The notes: a model not told the origin generated them from the sequence alone. A stretch of DNA of 23,909 bases from Actinomycetota bacterium (GCA_947472655.1 CANJCG010000008.1:1-23909); one strand, 5' to 3'. Positions 14,878 to 21,600 are shown, numbered from the stretch's first letter. Numbers and translations: made by a program.

Positions 14878-15390
14878 GTGTGGCAGGAAGCGCAAGCTGC
14901 AATTGACGTGGAAGAGCGTTGGGGTCTGCTTTCTGACGCGTCGGCGATTGCTCAGGCTGAGCGCTCGCGGATGAGGCTTACTGATGGTTTGATGAATACG
15001 CGAATGCCAATTGTCGCGAGTTGCGTTGGTGGGGCGATCGTTACTGGACTCATAGTTGAGGTAGGAACCGATGTCATTATTGTTCAAGAAAATGACATCA
15101 CCGTCGCGGCGGTGAGCCTGCAATCGTTATTACGAATTCAAGGGATAACGCATGGACTTCGCTTAGAAGCTTGCACTGCGTCAGCCACAGCATCTTTGAC
15201 GATGGCTGGCTGGCTCCGTGCACACACACGTGAAACCATGCACTGCAGCATGACTGATAGTTCTACTATCCACGGGAAAGTTCAAGAAGTCGGCTCGGAC
15301 TTTGTCACTTTGTTTGGTGATGACCAGGGTGCCATTAGCCTTATGGCGCAGCACATTAGTGTGATTCGTTCAAACAAAATACGCGACTAG
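14878..15390 (+). CDS. Conserved actinobacterial protein of unknown function with two SH3/LSm-like repeats
   Basis: About 170 residues from GTG at 14878. A charged N-terminal helix (WQEAQAAIDVEERW...) is followed by two similar blocks. The first is built around GLIVEVGTDVIIV (57-69) and the second around GKVQEVGSDFVTL (133-145). Each reads as strand, turn, strand with the pattern G-x-x-x-EVG-x-D, as in small beta-barrels of the LSm/SH3 type. The frame is open to an ATG at 14803, but that ATG almost touches the divergent start at 14798 and has no ribosome binding site. Starting at MWQEAQ fits what I recall of related proteins. No function can be assigned. It is convergent with the helix-turn-helix gene, overlapping by four bases. 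Confidence 0.65.
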   Translation: MWQEAQAAIDVEERWGLLSDASAIAQAERSRMRLTDGLMNTRMPIVASCVGGAIVTGLIVEVGTDVIIVQENDITVAAVSLQSLLRIQGITHGLRLEACTASATASLTMAGWLRAHTRETMHCSMTDSSTIHGKVQEVGSDFVTLFGDDQGAISLMAQHISVIRSNKIRD

Positions 15391-15617
15391 CTGTCTGTAG
15401 TGAATGGGTGTGCTGCTACGAAGTTTCGCGTCTGTTGGTACATCCTGGTGATGTATTGCTCAAACTGTGAATATTCAATTCGCCATTGCCCCCGGCCACC
15501 AACTTTAATTGCCGGCAAATCGCCGTTGCGAACAAGCGCATAGGCCTGAGCGGCAGAAATATTCAAAACCTCAGCTACGTCAGCCAGGGTGATAAATCTC
15601 GAATTCGCTGTATTCAC
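15387..15617 (-). CDS. Excisionase-like (MerR-type) helix-turn-helix protein
   Basis: A 76-residue protein. Residues 6-57 form the compact winged helix of the excisionase/MerR class: FITLADVAEVLNISAAQAYALV, then RNGDLPAIKVGGRGQWRIE, where the GGRGQWRI part is the wing, then a helix (YSQFEQYITRMY). There is no effector domain. Despite the name, such proteins are often chromosomal regulators in actinobacteria (BldC is one), and there is no integrase or phage gene here. GTG at 15617 has no clear ribosome binding site. Its upstream gap also holds the DnaA-box pair and the promoter of the CpaB/CpaE-like operon, which it may control. Confidence 0.8.
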   Translation of the reverse strand: MNTANSRFITLADVAEVLNISAAQAYALVRNGDLPAIKVGGRGQWRIEYSQFEQYITRMYQQTRNFVAAHPFTTDS

Positions 15618-15624
15618 GAAGGCA

Positions 15625-15653
15625 TTGTGTCAAGAAATGTGTTTTATTAAATT
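15625..15653 (+). promoter_or_regulatory. Candidate promoter of the CpaB/CpaE-like operon
   Basis: TTGTGT (15625-15630) and TAAATT (15648-15653) are 17 bases apart, in an AT-rich patch. The predicted transcription start, about 15660, falls in the inverted DnaA-box pair. The call is by eye and moderate. Confidence 0.35.
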
Positions 15654-15655
15654 AT

Positions 15656-15684
15656 TTATCCACAGGCCTAATTGCTGTGGATGG
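15656..15684. promoter_or_regulatory. Inverted pair of DnaA-box-like sequences
   Basis: TTATCCACA (15656-15664) is a perfect DnaA box. It is followed in opposite orientation by TGTGGATGG (15676-15684), 7 of 9 to consensus. Together they form a perfect 8-bp inverted repeat ATCCACAG / CTGTGGAT with a nine-base centre. It could bind DnaA or another dimeric regulator, or form a hairpin in the 5' leader of the downstream gene. Confidence 0.4.
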
Positions 15685-15741
15685 GCATTCGCGCTTTCTT
15701 GATTTGTGTTCGATGGTGAGAGTCCACACGGAAGGCAGCTC

Positions 15742-16413
15742 ATGGCAATAAAGACGTCGAGAAGTCAGGTTCCTGCGCAAGAAATAGCGATGATGATTCG
15801 CAGTAAGCGTCGCAGACTGCGTGATCTGCGGGTGTGGTTGGGTTTGGCACTGATTCTTGGCTCAATGTTTCTCGGCGCTTTCGTGCTTTCATCAGGAAAA
15901 CAGACCAACAACGTTTGGCGAGCCACTCGGGATCTAGCTGTCGGCTCGATCCCGGAGGTTGAATCGGTCACTCTCGCCTTAGGGGATGCAGCCTCAACCT
16001 ATCTGTCTGCTGCTCAATTTCCACAAGGGCGAATGAAATTTCCCGTTGCCTTAGGCGGTTTAATTCCGGTCAATGCAGTTGGCGCGACATTGCCAGCAAC
16101 GACTCGACTGGTCACTATCCCAGTTGATCCGATGCGCGCTCCCGTTGCGATTACTGCGGGAGACGTCGTTGATGTGTGGGTCAGTGCACCAAAAGCAAAT
16201 GACGGAGTGCCGTCAATCCCAACCCTGGTCCTCAGCAATATTCGGGTTGCTGAAGTAGATCGGGACCTGTCTGGAGTCGGTGGTGAAATACCTGTGGTGC
16301 TCAATGTGGTGGATTCACAAACCGCACAACTCATTGGAGCCACCCGAGGTGAGCTGTCACTGGTATTGGTTCCGCTTAACTCGCAATCATTTTATGGCGA
16401 GGTGGTGCAGTGA
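15742..16413 (+). CDS. SAF-domain protein, CpaB/RcpC-like
   Basis: A 223-residue protein. A basic cytoplasmic N-terminus (MIRSKRRRLRDLRVW) precedes one membrane segment (about 32-52, LGLALILGSMFLGAFVL). A SAF domain follows in the extracytoplasmic part: ATRDLAVGSIPEVESVTLA (typical SAF entry), then VALGGLIPVNAVGATLPATTR, then VPVD/GDVVDVWV and a C-terminal strand-rich region. CpaB/RcpC proteins assist Flp/Tad pilus assembly in the periplasm or cell wall. ATG at 15742 is chosen because GGAAGG lies at 15730-15735; the frame also opens at 15706. It overlaps the next start by four bases (GTGA). No pilin, CpaF, TadB or TadC gene is in the window. Confidence 0.75.
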   Translation: MAIKTSRSQVPAQEIAMMIRSKRRRLRDLRVWLGLALILGSMFLGAFVLSSGKQTNNVWRATRDLAVGSIPEVESVTLALGDAASTYLSAAQFPQGRMKFPVALGGLIPVNAVGATLPATTRLVTIPVDPMRAPVAITAGDVVDVWVSAPKANDGVPSIPTLVLSNIRVAEVDRDLSGVGGEIPVVLNVVDSQTAQLIGATRGELSLVLVPLNSQSFYGEVVQ

Positions 16414-17681
16414 GTGGCGCTACATGCATCTTGGCTGCACCGAATCTTTCAGTAGAGCCTGCAATAGTTCAATTGTCCGCTGGTGCATCGCTGCGAATTA
16501 TTCGTCGATGCCTTGATGCAGCAGAGCTCTTGGCAGTTGCGTCGATCGAACTGCAAACACCAGCAGTATTGAGTGCAGGATTGCCCCGACTCACCAGCGA
16601 AGTCGTAGCAACGCTCCAGTTGAGTAATAGAAAAGTCATTGGGCTAGCTCAAACTCCAGCAGACATTGAGCAATTGCGTGCGCTCGGGATATTCATTGTG
16701 GTCACAGCGCAGAGACCTGAATCGACCTTGACAGATTTAATCGAAGTCTTAACGGAAATTACCACCCCAATTCGCGGAAGTTGGGAAACCGGCGCTTGGA
16801 AGGAATCAATCGCCAATGAAGTCAGACCAGAACCCGTTAAAGCGCTGAAGGCTGAAAAAAATACAGGGCAAGTTCTCTCGATCTGGGGCCCACCCGGTGC
16901 GCCAGGGCGCACAACAGCCGCGCTCGCCGTAGCGCGATTGATTGCGGTGACTGGGAAGACTGTCTGCATCATCGACGCTGACACCGCAAGTCCCGCGATA
17001 ACACTTCTCTTTGGTGTGGTTGAAGATGCCAGTGGAATTGTTGTTGCAGCGCGATACGCGCAATGCAAATCGCTTCGCTATGACTCACTTCTCACGGTGG
17101 TCCGAAATGTCGCTGACGGCATTGGAATTATCGGCGGGGTGAGTCATCCGGACCGGTGGGAAGAGCTCCATCCATATTCGTTTAGAGATGTTCTCAAAAT
17201 ATGCCGCTCGACATTTGAATTCACCTGTGTTGATCTCGGGGCAGGTTTGGATCCAAGGGGAACCGACGGTGAATTCTTCGAATCACAACGATTTTCAGTC
17301 GCAGCTGCTGGTCTGCGTGAGGCAGATGCGGTTCTGGCAATCAGTCTTGCCACTCCACTGGGAATTTCTAGGCTGCTTACCTCCTTGGGTTTAGTACGCA
17401 ACCTGGCTGGCAAAGATGTCGCGATTGCCATTCGAGCACATGATGGTGTTAATGCTCAAGAAGCGATAACTACCTTGCGTGCCTATGGGTGCGCCCAAGA
17501 GATGTTTGAGATGCCAGACATTTCAACGAACGAAGTACTACAAAACACGGGGTTTACGCGACAACGACGAATGTTGTGGAGACGCAAGGATCGCTGGACG
17601 CAATTAGAATCATGGGCAATGCGAAGCCGTCACGGCGATGGCAGCACCACGATGAGTGTGCCGACGCGTGTGAACTTGTAG
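16410..17681 (+). CDS. CpaE-like MinD/ParA-family ATPase with degenerate P-loop
   Basis: A 423-residue protein. The N-terminal 120 residues look like the receiver-like domain of CpaE. Residues about 152-400 are a MinD/ParA-type fold: P-loop GPPGAPGRTT (160-169), CIIDADTASP (186-195) as the switch/Walker A' strand, FTCVDLGAGLDPR as the Walker B region, and DAVLAISLATPLGISRL. The deviant Walker A normally reads KGGxGKT; here both lysines are absent (Pro and Arg instead), so ATP hydrolysis is doubtful. CpaE positions Tad pilus machinery at the pole. GTG at 16410 is coupled to the SAF gene. The last 52 bases overlap the opposing transpeptidase gene. Confidence 0.75.
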   Translation: MSGATCILAAPNLSVEPAIVQLSAGASLRIIRRCLDAAELLAVASIELQTPAVLSAGLPRLTSEVVATLQLSNRKVIGLAQTPADIEQLRALGIFIVVTAQRPESTLTDLIEVLTEITTPIRGSWETGAWKESIANEVRPEPVKALKAEKNTGQVLSIWGPPGAPGRTTAALAVARLIAVTGKTVCIIDADTASPAITLLFGVVEDASGIVVAARYAQCKSLRYDSLLTVVRNVADGIGIIGGVSHPDRWEELHPYSFRDVLKICRSTFEFTCVDLGAGLDPRGTDGEFFESQRFSVAAAGLREADAVLAISLATPLGISRLLTSLGLVRNLAGKDVAIAIRAHDGVNAQEAITTLRAYGCAQEMFEMPDISTNEVLQNTGFTRQRRMLWRRKDRWTQLESWAMRSRHGDGSTTMSVPTRVNL

Positions 17682-18301
17682 ACCTGAGCGGCACCCTCCT
17701 CGGATAATCGAACGCAGCCACCACGTGCGATCGCAAGTCCAAGTTGGTTAACTGAATGCATTAATTTTCCGTTGTAGTAGCGGGGGATGCTGTGTAATCC
17801 AATGGGAGATTTTGTATCGGGCCCATAAGTGAAACGAACCATGTGATTGAACGTCACTCCAGAATTTGGATTATTTGCTTTCGTGCTCTTTGAGAAGACG
17901 CGGTAGGTGCCTGCACTTGGTCGATCCCAGCGTCCGACAACAGGGAACCTTCCCACCACCGTGTTATCTGCCTTGATCAGCCAGACCGTCATCAGCGCTT
18001 TGTCGTAGACCACTCTTTTTGTGCCGGCATGCAGAAGATCATTTGGATAGGTAGGGATCCACTTGGCTTTCTTGGTTCGCGATGCTGACCTTGGTCGATG
18101 AGGCGAGGAAGGCGTAGCACTCGGCATGGGTACGGCTGCCACTGATGTATCCGCAGGTAAAGGCTCCGATGTCGATGCGATGGGGGCAGGAGTGGCAGCA
18201 TCGGCGCTACGCGCAGTCATTGTGTAGAAACCGGCGCCCAGGAACAAAATGCCGGCAAGCGCACTGCTGCCGATTTTTGCGTTTAGCCGGGCTGTAGGCA
18301 T
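17630..18301 (-). CDS. L,D-transpeptidase (YkuD family), secreted
   Basis: A 223-residue cell-wall enzyme that would form 3-3 crosslinks in peptidoglycan or attach proteins to it. A signal peptide or anchor (KIGSSALAGILFLGAGFYTM, about 8-28) is followed by a Pro/Ser/Ala-rich spacer, then the catalytic domain from about residue 95. Active-site features are IGLHSIP (His170), LMHSV (His182) and ARGGCVRLS with nucleophile Cys196 and Arg198. The usual Ser-His just before Gly-Cys is replaced by Ala-Arg-Gly, a variant worth noting. ATG at 18301 is preferred for its signal peptide; the frame also opens at GTG 18349. Neither start has a clear ribosome binding site. The 3' end overlaps the cpaE-like gene antisense. 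Confidence 0.85.
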   Translation of the reverse strand: MPTARLNAKIGSSALAGILFLGAGFYTMTARSADAATPAPIASTSEPLPADTSVAAVPMPSATPSSPHRPRSASRTKKAKWIPTYPNDLLHAGTKRVVYDKALMTVWLIKADNTVVGRFPVVGRWDRPSAGTYRVFSKSTKANNPNSGVTFNHMVRFTYGPDTKSPIGLHSIPRYYNGKLMHSVNQLGLAIARGGCVRLSEEGAAQVYKFTRVGTLIVVLPSP

Positions 18302-18420
18302 GTAGTTATGTTTACAGCACGGAGTAGCGAAAAATTGTTTCCAACTCACTACTTATGGCTGACAGTGCTTACAACTGGTAATACTTATGTCAGGCCACGG
18401 GTATGGGTGTGAATTGAGAT

Positions 18421-18927
18421 TCAGTCTGTCGTGCCGTGGTTCTTGAGCCAGCCAGCTGCAAAAGTTTCTTCTTTTGCTAGGTAGCGCCGCGTTTGCTCAT
18501 ATGCCAAGTTCTCAACTTTTCCGCCGAAAAAAGGAATCGAAGCCTTGAATTCGCCTTCGGTGACAACACTGGTGTGTGCACCGTCGTAAGTCATGGTTGC
18601 GATCCCTAGAAACGTGAGCGGTGCACTGAAGTCAACTCGAAATGTACAAGAGCAGGAGTCTTCAGTTGCCAATTTCCACGATTGGCGCTCAGTCACGGTC
18701 AAAGTGTCACCCACGATGGCAACGGCAAGTGAGGGCATTTCGGAGGGCAAGGTTCGGATGATTTCTACATCAGTGGTGCCATCAGCTTGAACGGAACATG
18801 AACTTTCAACGCTTAAAGCACCGGTGATTGTTGCTCGAGCATTGATATAGCCCTCATTTGTGACCATCTCTCGCACCTGAATTGGATTTGCCGCATACAC
18901 CTGCACAAATCTCAACTGGGTTGCCAT
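18421..18927 (-). CDS. DUF2505 family protein
   Basis: A 168-residue cytosolic protein that resembles the SRPBCC/START-like DUF2505 family common in actinobacteria: QLRFVQVYAANPIQVREMVTN at the start, a central DVEIIRTLPSEMP, then a series of strands, and FKASIPFFGGKVENLAYEQT followed by the amphipathic C-terminal helix. Members are predicted helix-grip proteins that bind hydrophobic ligands; no biochemical role is known. ATG at 18927 is chosen because GGAGAGGA lies about seven bases upstream; the frame remains open to 19011 but with implausible residues. It is upstream of the transpeptidase on the same strand (119-base gap), so they may or may not be co-transcribed. Confidence 0.75.
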   Translation of the reverse strand: MATQLRFVQVYAANPIQVREMVTNEGYINARATITGALSVESSCSVQADGTTDVEIIRTLPSEMPSLAVAIVGDTLTVTERQSWKLATEDSCSCTFRVDFSAPLTFLGIATMTYDGAHTSVVTEGEFKASIPFFGGKVENLAYEQTRRYLAKEETFAAGWLKNHGTTD

Positions 18928-19096
18928 GAGACATCCTCTCCTTAAAGCCTTAAAGAGTGAGCGTAGACGGGTGATCGGGGACGTGAACGCAGCGCTTAAA
19001 ACCCCAAGCATTGAAGTTGCCCTGCTACTGCGACGAGCTGAGTTATTTGCAGATGCTTTGCAGGTACTTATGCTGCTCTTGGCTCCTGCGGGGTGA
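18926..19096 (+). CDS. Possible small protein of 56 residues upstream of moeZ
   Basis: An uninterrupted frame from ATG at 18926 to TGA at 19096 encodes a basic N-terminus (HPLLKALKSERRRVIGD) and a leucine/alanine-rich helix-forming half (VALLLRRAELFADALQVLML). The start codon is base-paired with the ATG of the opposite DUF2505 gene. The ribosome binding site is poor and two AGA codons are used, so this may be chance coding potential. It fills most of an otherwise empty 221-bp gap and ends 52 bases before moeZ. No family was recognised. Confidence 0.2.
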   Translation: MRHPLLKALKSERRRVIGDVNAALKTPSIEVALLLRRAELFADALQVLMLLLAPAG

Positions 19097-19105
19097 GGGT
19101 TAACA

Positions 19106-19132
19106 TAGATGAATTGCTTGAAGTTTCATCTA
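19106..19132. promoter_or_regulatory. Inverted repeat in the moeZ leader, candidate operator
   Basis: TAGATGAA (19106-19113) and TTCATCTA (19125-19132) form a perfect 8-bp inverted repeat around an 11-base centre. It lies 16 bases before the GTG of moeZ, next to TAACAT (19101-19106), which could be a -10 box. Size and position fit a dimeric repressor site or a leader hairpin. Confidence 0.4.
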
Positions 19133-19148
19133 CCCCAATGGAGTCATC

Positions 19149-20339
19149 GTGAGCCTGCCACCCCTGGTGGACGCCAATGTCGAACTCACCGTCGATGAGG
19201 TGCGCCGTTATAGCCGCCACCTGATCATCCCTGATGTCGGTATGGCTGGTCAGAAGCGCCTGAAGAATGCCAAGGTCTTGTGTGTTGGCGCCGGCGGGCT
19301 TGGTAGTCCTTCGCTGATGTATTTGGCCGCGGCCGGAGTCGGAACGCTTGGCATCGTGGAATTCGATGTGGTTGATGAGTCAAATCTGCAACGCCAGATC
19401 ATTCACGGCCAAAGCGATATCGGGCGTTCCAAAGCCGAGAGTGCTCGCGACACGGTTCGCGAAATCAATCCACTCGTGACGGTGAACGTGCACGAAGTGC
19501 GCTTGGATTCCACAAACGTGATGGAGTTATTCGCACAATATGACTTAATCGTTGATGGAACCGACAACTTCGCGACCCGTTATCTGGTTAATGATGCATG
19601 CGTGCTTCTTGGTAAGCCATACGTGTGGGGCTCGATCTATCGCTTCGATGGTCAAGCCAGTGTGTTTTGGTCTGAACACGGTCCTTGCTACCGCTGTCTG
19701 TATCCAGAGCCACCACCACCAGGCATGGTTCCATCGTGTGCTGAAGGTGGAGTTCTAGGTGTGCTGTGTGCTTCGATCGGTTCAATTCAGGTCAATGAAG
19801 CAATCAAATTAATCACAGGCATCGGTGAAACCCTGCTAGGTAAATTGATGATTTATGACGCCCTCGATATCAACTACCGCAAGGTAAAGATCCGCAAGGA
19901 TCCAAACTGTGCAATCTGTGGTGAGAACCCAACGGTCACTGAGCTCATTGACTACGAAGCCTTCTGTGGATCGATTTCGGAAGAAGCTGCGGAAGCTGCA
20001 ATGGATTCAACAATCTCTGTGAAAGATCTCAAGGTCATGCTTGATTCTCGCGAACGTGGCGAGACTGACTTCGTGCTCATCGATGTGCGCGAGCCAGGGG
20101 AGTACGAGATTGTTGCTATCCCTGGGTCGATCTTGATTCCTAAGGGTCAGTTCCTTGATGGTTCAGCCCTAGCGCTGTTGCCAACCGATAAGCCGATTGT
20201 CTTGCATTGCAAACTTGGCGGACGATCAGCGGAGGCGCTGGCAGTGGTCAAGGGCGCAGGCTTCTCGGATGCCGTGCATGTTGGCGGCGGAGTGCTTGCC
20301 TGGGTCACCCAGATTGAGCCAGACAAGCCGGCCTACTAA
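19149..20339 (+). CDS. moeZ: Adenylyltransferase/sulfurtransferase MoeZ
   Basis: A 396-residue fusion of a ThiF/MoeB-type adenylation domain with a rhodanese domain. It activates the C-terminus of small ubiquitin-like sulfur carriers (MoaD, CysO and similar) and then thiolates it, supplying sulfur for molybdopterin, cysteine or other cofactors. Seen: nucleotide loop GAGGLGS (47-53), RQIIHG, DNFATRYL, CAEGGVLG (Cys197), zinc ligands CYRC (180/183) and CAIC (254/257), then rhodanese IDVREPGEYE and the persulfide loop CKLGGRS with Cys354. GTG at 19149 follows GGAG at 19140-19143. It appears monocistronic; the downstream SOUL gene has its own palindromic upstream region. Confidence 0.93.
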   Translation: MSLPPLVDANVELTVDEVRRYSRHLIIPDVGMAGQKRLKNAKVLCVGAGGLGSPSLMYLAAAGVGTLGIVEFDVVDESNLQRQIIHGQSDIGRSKAESARDTVREINPLVTVNVHEVRLDSTNVMELFAQYDLIVDGTDNFATRYLVNDACVLLGKPYVWGSIYRFDGQASVFWSEHGPCYRCLYPEPPPPGMVPSCAEGGVLGVLCASIGSIQVNEAIKLITGIGETLLGKLMIYDALDINYRKVKIRKDPNCAICGENPTVTELIDYEAFCGSISEEAAEAAMDSTISVKDLKVMLDSRERGETDFVLIDVREPGEYEIVAIPGSILIPKGQFLDGSALALLPTDKPIVLHCKLGGRSAEALAVVKGAGFSDAVHVGGGVLAWVTQIEPDKPAY

Positions 20340-20385
20340 AACCTGAAGTCAGGAAATCCTCCGGCCAAGTCTGCTTTTACATCTA

Positions 20386-20401
20386 CTTGTGAGTACACAA
20401 G
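20386..20401. promoter_or_regulatory. Short palindrome upstream of the SOUL gene
   Basis: CTTGTG-AGTA-CACAAG is a perfect 6-bp inverted repeat with a four-base centre, 25 bases before the ATG at 20427. It includes TTGTGA, a possible -35, with a weak -10 (AAGAGT at 20410-20415) behind a TG. It may be an operator overlapping the promoter. Confidence 0.3.
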
Positions 20402-20426
20402 AGCCGTGTAAGAGTAGGGTCGATTT

Positions 20427-20960
20427 ATGACTAAACGGCAAGAATTTGTAGTTCTAAGAACATATGAAGATTTTGAGCTTCGTGAATATCTGCCTTGCGT
20501 CATCGCAGAGGTCTTAGTTTCTTCCCAGTATTCAGCTGCAACAAGTAGCGCCTTCTCTACGCTGTTTAATTACATTTCAAAGGGAAATAAGTCGTCGGAA
20601 AAAATCGCGATGACTGCACCCGTAATCACAGCACAAAAAGCAGATAACTCCGAACCCTCTGGATGGTACGTCTCGTTTGTCATGCCATCAGGTAGCACCT
20701 TTGGCCACTTGCCAGATCCCAACGATTCACAAGTCAAATTACGCGAATTAGATACCGAAACATGCGTTGCCAAATCATTTCGTGGAAAAGCAACTGATGA
20801 ACTATCACGAAAGATAACTGAACAACTTCGCACAAGCGCTTCAGAAGTTAATATTGCACTCTCTGATGAAACGCGAATCTGTCGTTTTGATCCGCCATTT
20901 AAACCTGGCTTCTTGCAGTACAACGAAATCGTGATTCCTGCTTATCTTGACGCTGTTTAG
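20427..20960 (+). CDS. SOUL family heme-binding-type protein
   Basis: A 177-residue protein with the SOUL/HBP pattern: an N-terminal FVVLRTYEDFELREYLPCVIAEV strand pair, FSTLFNYISKGNKSSEKIAMTAPVIT (the most conserved stretch of the family), a GWYVSFVMPS strand, and DPNDSQVKLRELDTETCVAKSFRGKATDE. The C-terminal FLQYNEIVIPAYL completes the barrel. There is no signal peptide, so it is probably cytosolic. Some SOUL proteins bind heme or porphyrin; others do not, so ligand binding is an inference. ATG at 20427 has a weak AGTAGGG site. It runs towards the CDGSH gene, whose stop is 131 bases away. Confidence 0.85.
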   Translation: MTKRQEFVVLRTYEDFELREYLPCVIAEVLVSSQYSAATSSAFSTLFNYISKGNKSSEKIAMTAPVITAQKADNSEPSGWYVSFVMPSGSTFGHLPDPNDSQVKLRELDTETCVAKSFRGKATDELSRKITEQLRTSASEVNIALSDETRICRFDPPFKPGFLQYNEIVIPAYLDAV

Positions 20961-21091
20961 CGGTACACCCAACGCACGAATACAAACGTCAACGACCTCT
21001 AAGACTTGTATCTAGATCTCGGATACACCAACGTAGGTGGGTTGTGAGGGACGCGAACCTCCGACATCCATCCAGTAAGGGCGAGTTCCCG
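20961..21091. other. Convergent gap with an inverted repeat and a tRNA-like 3' fragment
   Basis: This 131-bp stretch has no gene. TGTATC (21007-21012) and GATACA (21022-21027) form a 6-bp hairpin without a T-tract. On the minus strand, 21065-21039 reads GTCGGAGG TTCGCGT CCCTC then ACAACCC, which looks like a T-arm and acceptor 3' strand of a tRNA. No matching 5' half (expected GGGTTGT) is present, and the T-stem has one mismatch, so it is not an intact tRNA. Confidence 0.25.
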
Positions 21092-21304
21092 CTATTCGGG
21101 TGCTAGGCCTGCATCTTGGAAGTCAAATTTCTTATGTGATCCGTCGCAGTAAGGCTTCTTAGCAGAATGACCGCAGCGACAAAGGAAAGTTTTTGTGGTC
21201 TGTCGAATTAGGACACCATTGGCATCGAGGATGTCAACTTCGCCGACGATTTCGTAGGGTCCGTTTTCGCATGTGGTGACGGTAACGTTCGTATTTTCAG
21301 TCAT
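21092..21304 (-). CDS. CDGSH iron-sulfur domain protein
   Basis: A 70-residue protein with one complete CDGSH motif: CRCGHSAKKPYCDGSHKKF, giving ligands Cys42, Cys44, Cys53 and His57 for a redox-active, acid-labile [2Fe-2S] cluster. The N-terminal 38 residues form the strand-rich cap (GPYEIVGEVDILDANGVLI). Bacterial members are soluble and thought to act in electron or cluster transfer, or redox sensing. It lacks the membrane helix of mitoNEET. ATG at 21304 follows AGGTAAG. It lies 27 bases after the NIL gene on the same strand and is the probable last gene of that operon. Confidence 0.92.
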   Translation of the reverse strand: MTENTNVTVTTCENGPYEIVGEVDILDANGVLIRQTTKTFLCRCGHSAKKPYCDGSHKKFDFQDAGLAPE

Positions 21305-21331
21305 GGGTGCATTCTTACCTAAAACTTGGCT

Positions 21332-21577
21332 TTAGCCAGCAACAATGTCACCTTCGGCTGAAGAAACTTCAATTCCAAGGCCCTTGAGGTAGGCAGTTGC
21401 GGCATCCAGGTCTGCAGGCTCGCCTTCAAGGTCCAAAACCATCCAGCCCACGTGCTGTTCGATATTGGCACGACGAATATTAGGTATGACCTGGTAGTTC
21501 TTGCCCATCGTGTAAACGATCGGTGCGGTGACGGTTTCTGGGCCAAAGGTCAGCTGCAGGTGGCGATGGGTGGTCAT
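21332..21577 (-). CDS. NIL domain protein
   Basis: An 81-residue protein that is essentially one NIL domain (ferredoxin-like fold): QLTFGPETVTAPIVYTMGKN, then VIPNIRRANIEQHVGWMVLDL with the conserved N-I and G-W-M positions, then DLDAATAYLKGLGIEVSS. In MetN transporters the NIL domain binds methionine and throttles transport; stand-alone copies also occur beside ferredoxins. There is no transporter here, so the ligand is open. Spacing is 23 bases from the upstream membrane protein gene and 27 to the CDGSH gene, arguing for one mRNA. No strong ribosome binding site is seen before ATG at 21577. Confidence 0.82.
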   Translation of the reverse strand: MTTHRHLQLTFGPETVTAPIVYTMGKNYQVIPNIRRANIEQHVGWMVLDLEGEPADLDAATAYLKGLGIEVSSAEGDIVAG

Positions 21578-21600
21578 GAACGCAGTCTAATAGAGCGCAC

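Noticed and set aside
15387..15617. Prophage or integrative element marked by the excisionase-like protein
   Set aside because: No integrase, attachment repeats or phage genes are nearby, and the surrounding genes are core actinobacterial ones. The protein is better read as a chromosomal regulator.
20343..20354. CCTGA-AG-TCAGG hairpin after moeZ as a terminator
   Set aside because: The loop would be only two bases and no T-tract follows, so it is unlikely to terminate transcription.
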